NCBI GenBank assembly: GCA_050698015.1
Contig: JBOHAU010000053.1
Coordinates: forward strand, 1-15,145
Length of the DNA: 15,145 bases
From: JACDAN01 sp050698015
GTDB lineage: Bacteria > Actinomycetota > Thermoleophilia > Gaiellales > Gaiellaceae
Reading direction: 5' to 3'
Below, in pieces: positions 12,860-15,145 of this stretch (position 1 is the first letter of the stretch; each line of letters opens with the position of its first letter). Under the pieces are notes generated by a model. The model was not told the DNA's origin. It searched no databases and worked only from the letters and a program-made list of their open reading frames with translations. The position numbers and the translations under genes were made by a program.

Positions 12860-13959
12860 AGCTCGACGAGTGGCCGGGTCGCGGGCCCCGGCGCGTAGCG
12901 GGCGAGGAAGGCCTCGCGCGCCGCGGCGCCTCGCCGGCGGCGTTCTTCGCCGTCTCCGAGCAGGCGCGCGGCCGCCTCGGCGAGCTCGTCGTCGCCCTCG
13001 CTCACGACCAGGCCCTCGCCGCCTCGAACGCCCTCGGCCCCCGCGGCGGTCGTGACGACCGGGACGCCCGAGGCGATCGCTTCGAGCGTCTTGACCTTCA
13101 TGCCGCTTCCGGAGCTGAGGGGATAAAGCAGGAGCCCGATGTCACGGAAGAAAGCAGCGCCCGAGGGAACCTCGCCCACCAGCTCGACCCCCGGGCCCAG
13201 GTCGCGCCCGCGCAGGAAGTCCAGCCCTCGTCCGGCGAGCACGAGGCGCGCGTCGGGCCGACGGCGCGCGACCAGGGGCCAGACCCGTGTAAGCAGCCGG
13301 TCGAGCGCGGCCCGCATCGGAGGCCAGGCAGCCTGGCCGATCAGGCCCACCACCGGTGCGTCCAGCGTTGCCTGGTCGTAGTAGACGGGATCGAGCGAGA
13401 GGGGGGCGCGGACGATCTCCGCCTGCGGACTTCGCCGCTGCAGCTCGGCCTCGACTTTCGGCGAGCTCGCCACGAGGCGGCGATGGCGGCGAATCGCGGC
13501 GCGCTCGGCGAGGTCGAGCTCGAGCGTGTCGCGGAACTCGCGCGTCCAGGGCCGTCGCAAGCTGCGGTCGGTTCGCACGAGATAGTGGATGTGGACGAGC
13601 GACGGCGTCGAGACTCCGGCGTCGCACCACGCTGTCTCCGTCTCTTCGAGATGAACGAGGTCGGCGTCGGCGGCCCGTTCTCGCACGAGGCGGCCGAACA
13701 CCCCACGCGCCAGCTCTCCTCGGGGCTGCCTCAGGCGAAGGTAGCGGGCCCGCCAGCCGCGCGGCTCGGGCGGCACGTCGACGACTTCCACCGGCAGGTC
13801 GTCGGGAGGGTCTCCCGCCGGCGTGAACCACTGCCGCGCGGCGATCGCCCGCACGTCGATGCCGTGCTCGAGCAGCCCTCGGAGCAATGCGACGGCGCAA
13901 CGGGAGTTGGCGCCGCCTTCGGGCAGCGGCGGCTGCGTCAGGACGATGAGGACTCTCAT
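12841..13959 (-). CDS. GT4 family (GT-B fold) glycosyltransferase
   Basis: 372 residues. The N-terminal Rossmann-like half starts MRVLIVLTQPPLPEGGANSR, where the GGANSR loop is the usual acceptor-side glycine-rich turn, and contains LVHLEETETAWC and LVHIHYLVRTD. The C-terminal half includes VGLIGQAAWPPMRAALDRLL, RLVLAGRGLDF (238-248), VELVGEVPSGAAFFRDIGLLLYP and GSGMKVKTLEAIASGVPVV (284-302), then TTAAGAEG; the glutamates of this stretch are the nucleotide-sugar-binding E-x7-E type motif of GT4. No membrane segment is evident, so it is a cytoplasmic or peripheral transferase. The ATG at 13959 overlaps the flippase stop by 4 bases (ATGA); a longer frame upstream lies in the flippase gene and is rejected. 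It is the last gene of its short operon. Donor sugar unknown. Confidence 0.88.
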   Translation of the reverse strand: MRVLIVLTQPPLPEGGANSRCAVALLRGLLEHGIDVRAIAARQWFTPAGDPPDDLPVEVVDVPPEPRGWRARYLRLRQPRGELARGVFGRLVRERAADADLVHLEETETAWCDAGVSTPSLVHIHYLVRTDRSLRRPWTREFRDTLELDLAERAAIRRHRRLVASSPKVEAELQRRSPQAEIVRAPLSLDPVYYDQATLDAPVVGLIGQAAWPPMRAALDRLLTRVWPLVARRRPDARLVLAGRGLDFLRGRDLGPGVELVGEVPSGAAFFRDIGLLLYPLSSGSGMKVKTLEAIASGVPVVTTAAGAEGVRGGEGLVVSEGDDELAEAAARLLGDGEERRRRGAAAREAFLARYAPGPATRPLVELYERSA

Positions 13960-15145
13960 GCGCAGCGTTCGCAGACGGTTCCGACGAAGCCGCCGAGACG
14001 CCGTCCCGCTTCCTTGTTGAGCCAGGCCGCGTCGTCCTCGGGCAGGATCTTGAGGAAGACGGCGAGCGCCGAGAACGAGACGAGCGCGAGGAGCGCGCCG
14101 AGAACGAGCCCCCAGGCGCCGGGAAGCAAGGTGACACCGGCCCAGCCGGCGAGGCCCGCCGCGGCGGCCGCGACGACGCCGCGCCACAGCGACAGCGGTC
14201 GCCAGTCGACGTCGCCGAGGCTCCAGAGCGCATAGGTGAGCACGAGAATTGCGGCCGTCAGTTGTGCGGCGACGTTCGAGACCGCCGCGCCTACTGCTCC
14301 GTGGTCTCGGACGAGCGCGAAGGCCAGTGAGATGTTGACGGCGGCCGCGATCGTTTCGGCGATCAGCGGCACCCGAAGTTTCCCCAGGCCCGCGAGCACC
14401 GAACGGCTCAGGGACAGGAGAGGGAGGAGCGGAAAGGGCACCAGCATGATCAGCAGCACCGGCTCGGTGCCGGAGAAATCCGGCCCGAAGAGCAGCTTGA
14501 GGAGCCGAGGGCCAATGGCCAGAGCGACCGCCGTGATCGGCAGCGCCACGAGCGCGACCATCCGCAGCCCCCGGGCGAAGCCCACACGGATTCGGTCTGC
14601 TTCACCCGCGCCCGACAGCGTCGCGACGGCCGGCAGCGCGACCGCGGCGATCGCGTCCGGGAATTGAGTCAGAGCTGCGACGAAGGCGAACACCACCGAG
14701 TACAGCGCGATCTGCGTGTCGGTCGAGTAGCGCTCGAGGAAGAAGAACTCGGAGCGGCGCCACACGACGAGCGTGAGGAGGAAGCCGTAGGACGCGGGCA
14801 GCGCGTAGCGCCACGCCCTCGAGCGGAGCGCCCTCCAGGCCTCGTGGTCCAGCGCCGGGCCACGCCAAGGCGCCACGCGGCCCAAGGCGCGCCGCGCGAG
14901 CATGGTTGTCCAGACGAGGTTCCCGGCCGAGATCACCGCCTCGACCGCGAACATCCCGGTGATGCCGCCACCGGCCGCGAGGACGGCCACTGTCGCCACC
15001 GTGGCGACTGCGCCGGTGATCAGGCCGACGATCGAAGCGTCTCGCCACCGCTGCATCCCGACCAGCAGCGAGCTGGGAACGGCATGGAGCACGCCCATCG
15101 TGCAGGCGACCGCGGCGAAAAGCCACGCGGCCTCGGGATCGGCGC
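13956..15145 (-). CDS. Wzx-like polysaccharide flippase, 5' end outside the window
   Basis: The frame stays open to the right edge, upstream of the first in-window ATG at 15098 (…WLFAAVACTMGVLHAV), so about 395 residues are visible and the N-terminal 50-100 are missing. The protein is a string of hydrophobic helices with short charged loops, as in the MOP/PST superfamily (Wzx/RfbX), which flips undecaprenyl-linked oligosaccharides across the membrane. Examples are ITGAVATVATVAVLAA, LIMLVPFPLLPLLSLS, AAQLTAAILVLTYALW and GLVLGALLALVSFSALAVF. The loop VVWRRSEFFFLERYSTDTQI, with its charged residues and a helix break, is typical of the second half repeat in these flippases. The C-terminal tail (LNKEAGRRLGGF) is cytoplasmic. 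It overlaps the GT4 gene by 4 bases. Substrate unknown. Confidence 0.85.
   Translation of the reverse strand, partial: ADPEAAWLFAAVACTMGVLHAVPSSLLVGMQRWRDASIVGLITGAVATVATVAVLAAGGGITGMFAVEAVISAGNLVWTTMLARRALGRVAPWRGPALDHEAWRALRSRAWRYALPASYGFLLTLVVWRRSEFFFLERYSTDTQIALYSVVFAFVAALTQFPDAIAAVALPAVATLSGAGEADRIRVGFARGLRMVALVALPITAVALAIGPRLLKLLFGPDFSGTEPVLLIMLVPFPLLPLLSLSRSVLAGLGKLRVPLIAETIAAAVNISLAFALVRDHGAVGAAVSNVAAQLTAAILVLTYALWSLGDVDWRPLSLWRGVVAAAAAGLAGWAGVTLLPGAWGLVLGALLALVSFSALAVFLKILPEDDAAWLNKEAGRRLGGFVGTVCERCA

Noticed and set aside
12304..14235. 643-codon plus-strand open frame across GT2, the intergenic gap, GT4 and part of the flippase
   Set aside because: Crosses three real genes antisense, has no motifs, and is explained by the scarcity of stop codons in GC-rich DNA.
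1..15145. Defence system, mobile element, CRISPR array or RNA gene
   Set aside because: No transposase, integrase, nuclease, repeat-spacer array, tRNA-like or rRNA sequence was recognised; every gene fits glycan synthesis or export.

Overview
The window is a dense, very GC-rich stretch devoted to cell-surface polysaccharide assembly and export. High GC, frequent GTG and TTG starts, and gene-to-gene overlaps of mostly 4 bases point to a high-GC actinomycete-type bacterium. The protein style suggests a deep-branching lineage such as Thermoleophilia, but that placement is inference; no marker gene is present. No rRNA, tRNA, CRISPR array or insertion sequence was seen.

Layout. (1) Positions 1-3398, minus strand: a family 2 glycosyltransferase (GT2), then a related GT2 fused to a SAM-dependent methyltransferase, then the first codons of a third protein, probably a glycosyltransferase, that runs off the left edge. 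(2) Positions about 3386-8930, plus strand: a six-gene operon. It holds the ABC-2 permease (Wzm-like), its ATPase with a C-terminal glycan-binding extension (Wzt-like), a GT2, glucose-1-phosphate cytidylyltransferase (RfbF), another GT2 and a short sugar nucleotidyltransferase. (3) Positions 8887-12680, minus strand, meeting operon 2 tail to tail with a 44-base overlap: a GT2, an extended SDR sugar-nucleotide epimerase/dehydratase, an RmlC-type 3,5-epimerase and a homoserine-dehydrogenase-like oxidoreductase with a C-terminal SAF-like region. (4) Positions 12681-12840: a short intergenic region with a 10-bp inverted repeat, a 12-bp direct repeat and a 39-codon plus-strand ORF for a possible one-pass membrane peptide. 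(5) Positions 12841-15145, minus strand: a family 4 glycosyltransferase preceded by a Wzx-like flippase that runs off the right edge.

How it fits together. The nucleotidyltransferases would activate sugars (CDP-glucose from RfbF, plus a second NDP-sugar). The SDR, RmlC-like enzyme and SAF oxidoreductase would remodel one of them. Five complete GT2-type proteins, one of them the fusion, and one GT4 would build the glycan. Wzm/Wzt would export it, with the Wzt C-terminal domain probably reading a terminal feature, possibly a methyl group added by the fusion protein. The Wzx-like flippase suggests a second glycan or export route.

The most unusual points are the GT2-methyltransferase fusion beside its tandem paralog, a CDP-glucose enzyme without a visible CDP-glucose 4,6-dehydratase but with an SDR/RmlC/SAF-oxidoreductase cassette, and the structured intergenic region at 12.7 kb. 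I did not see a defence system or mobile element.
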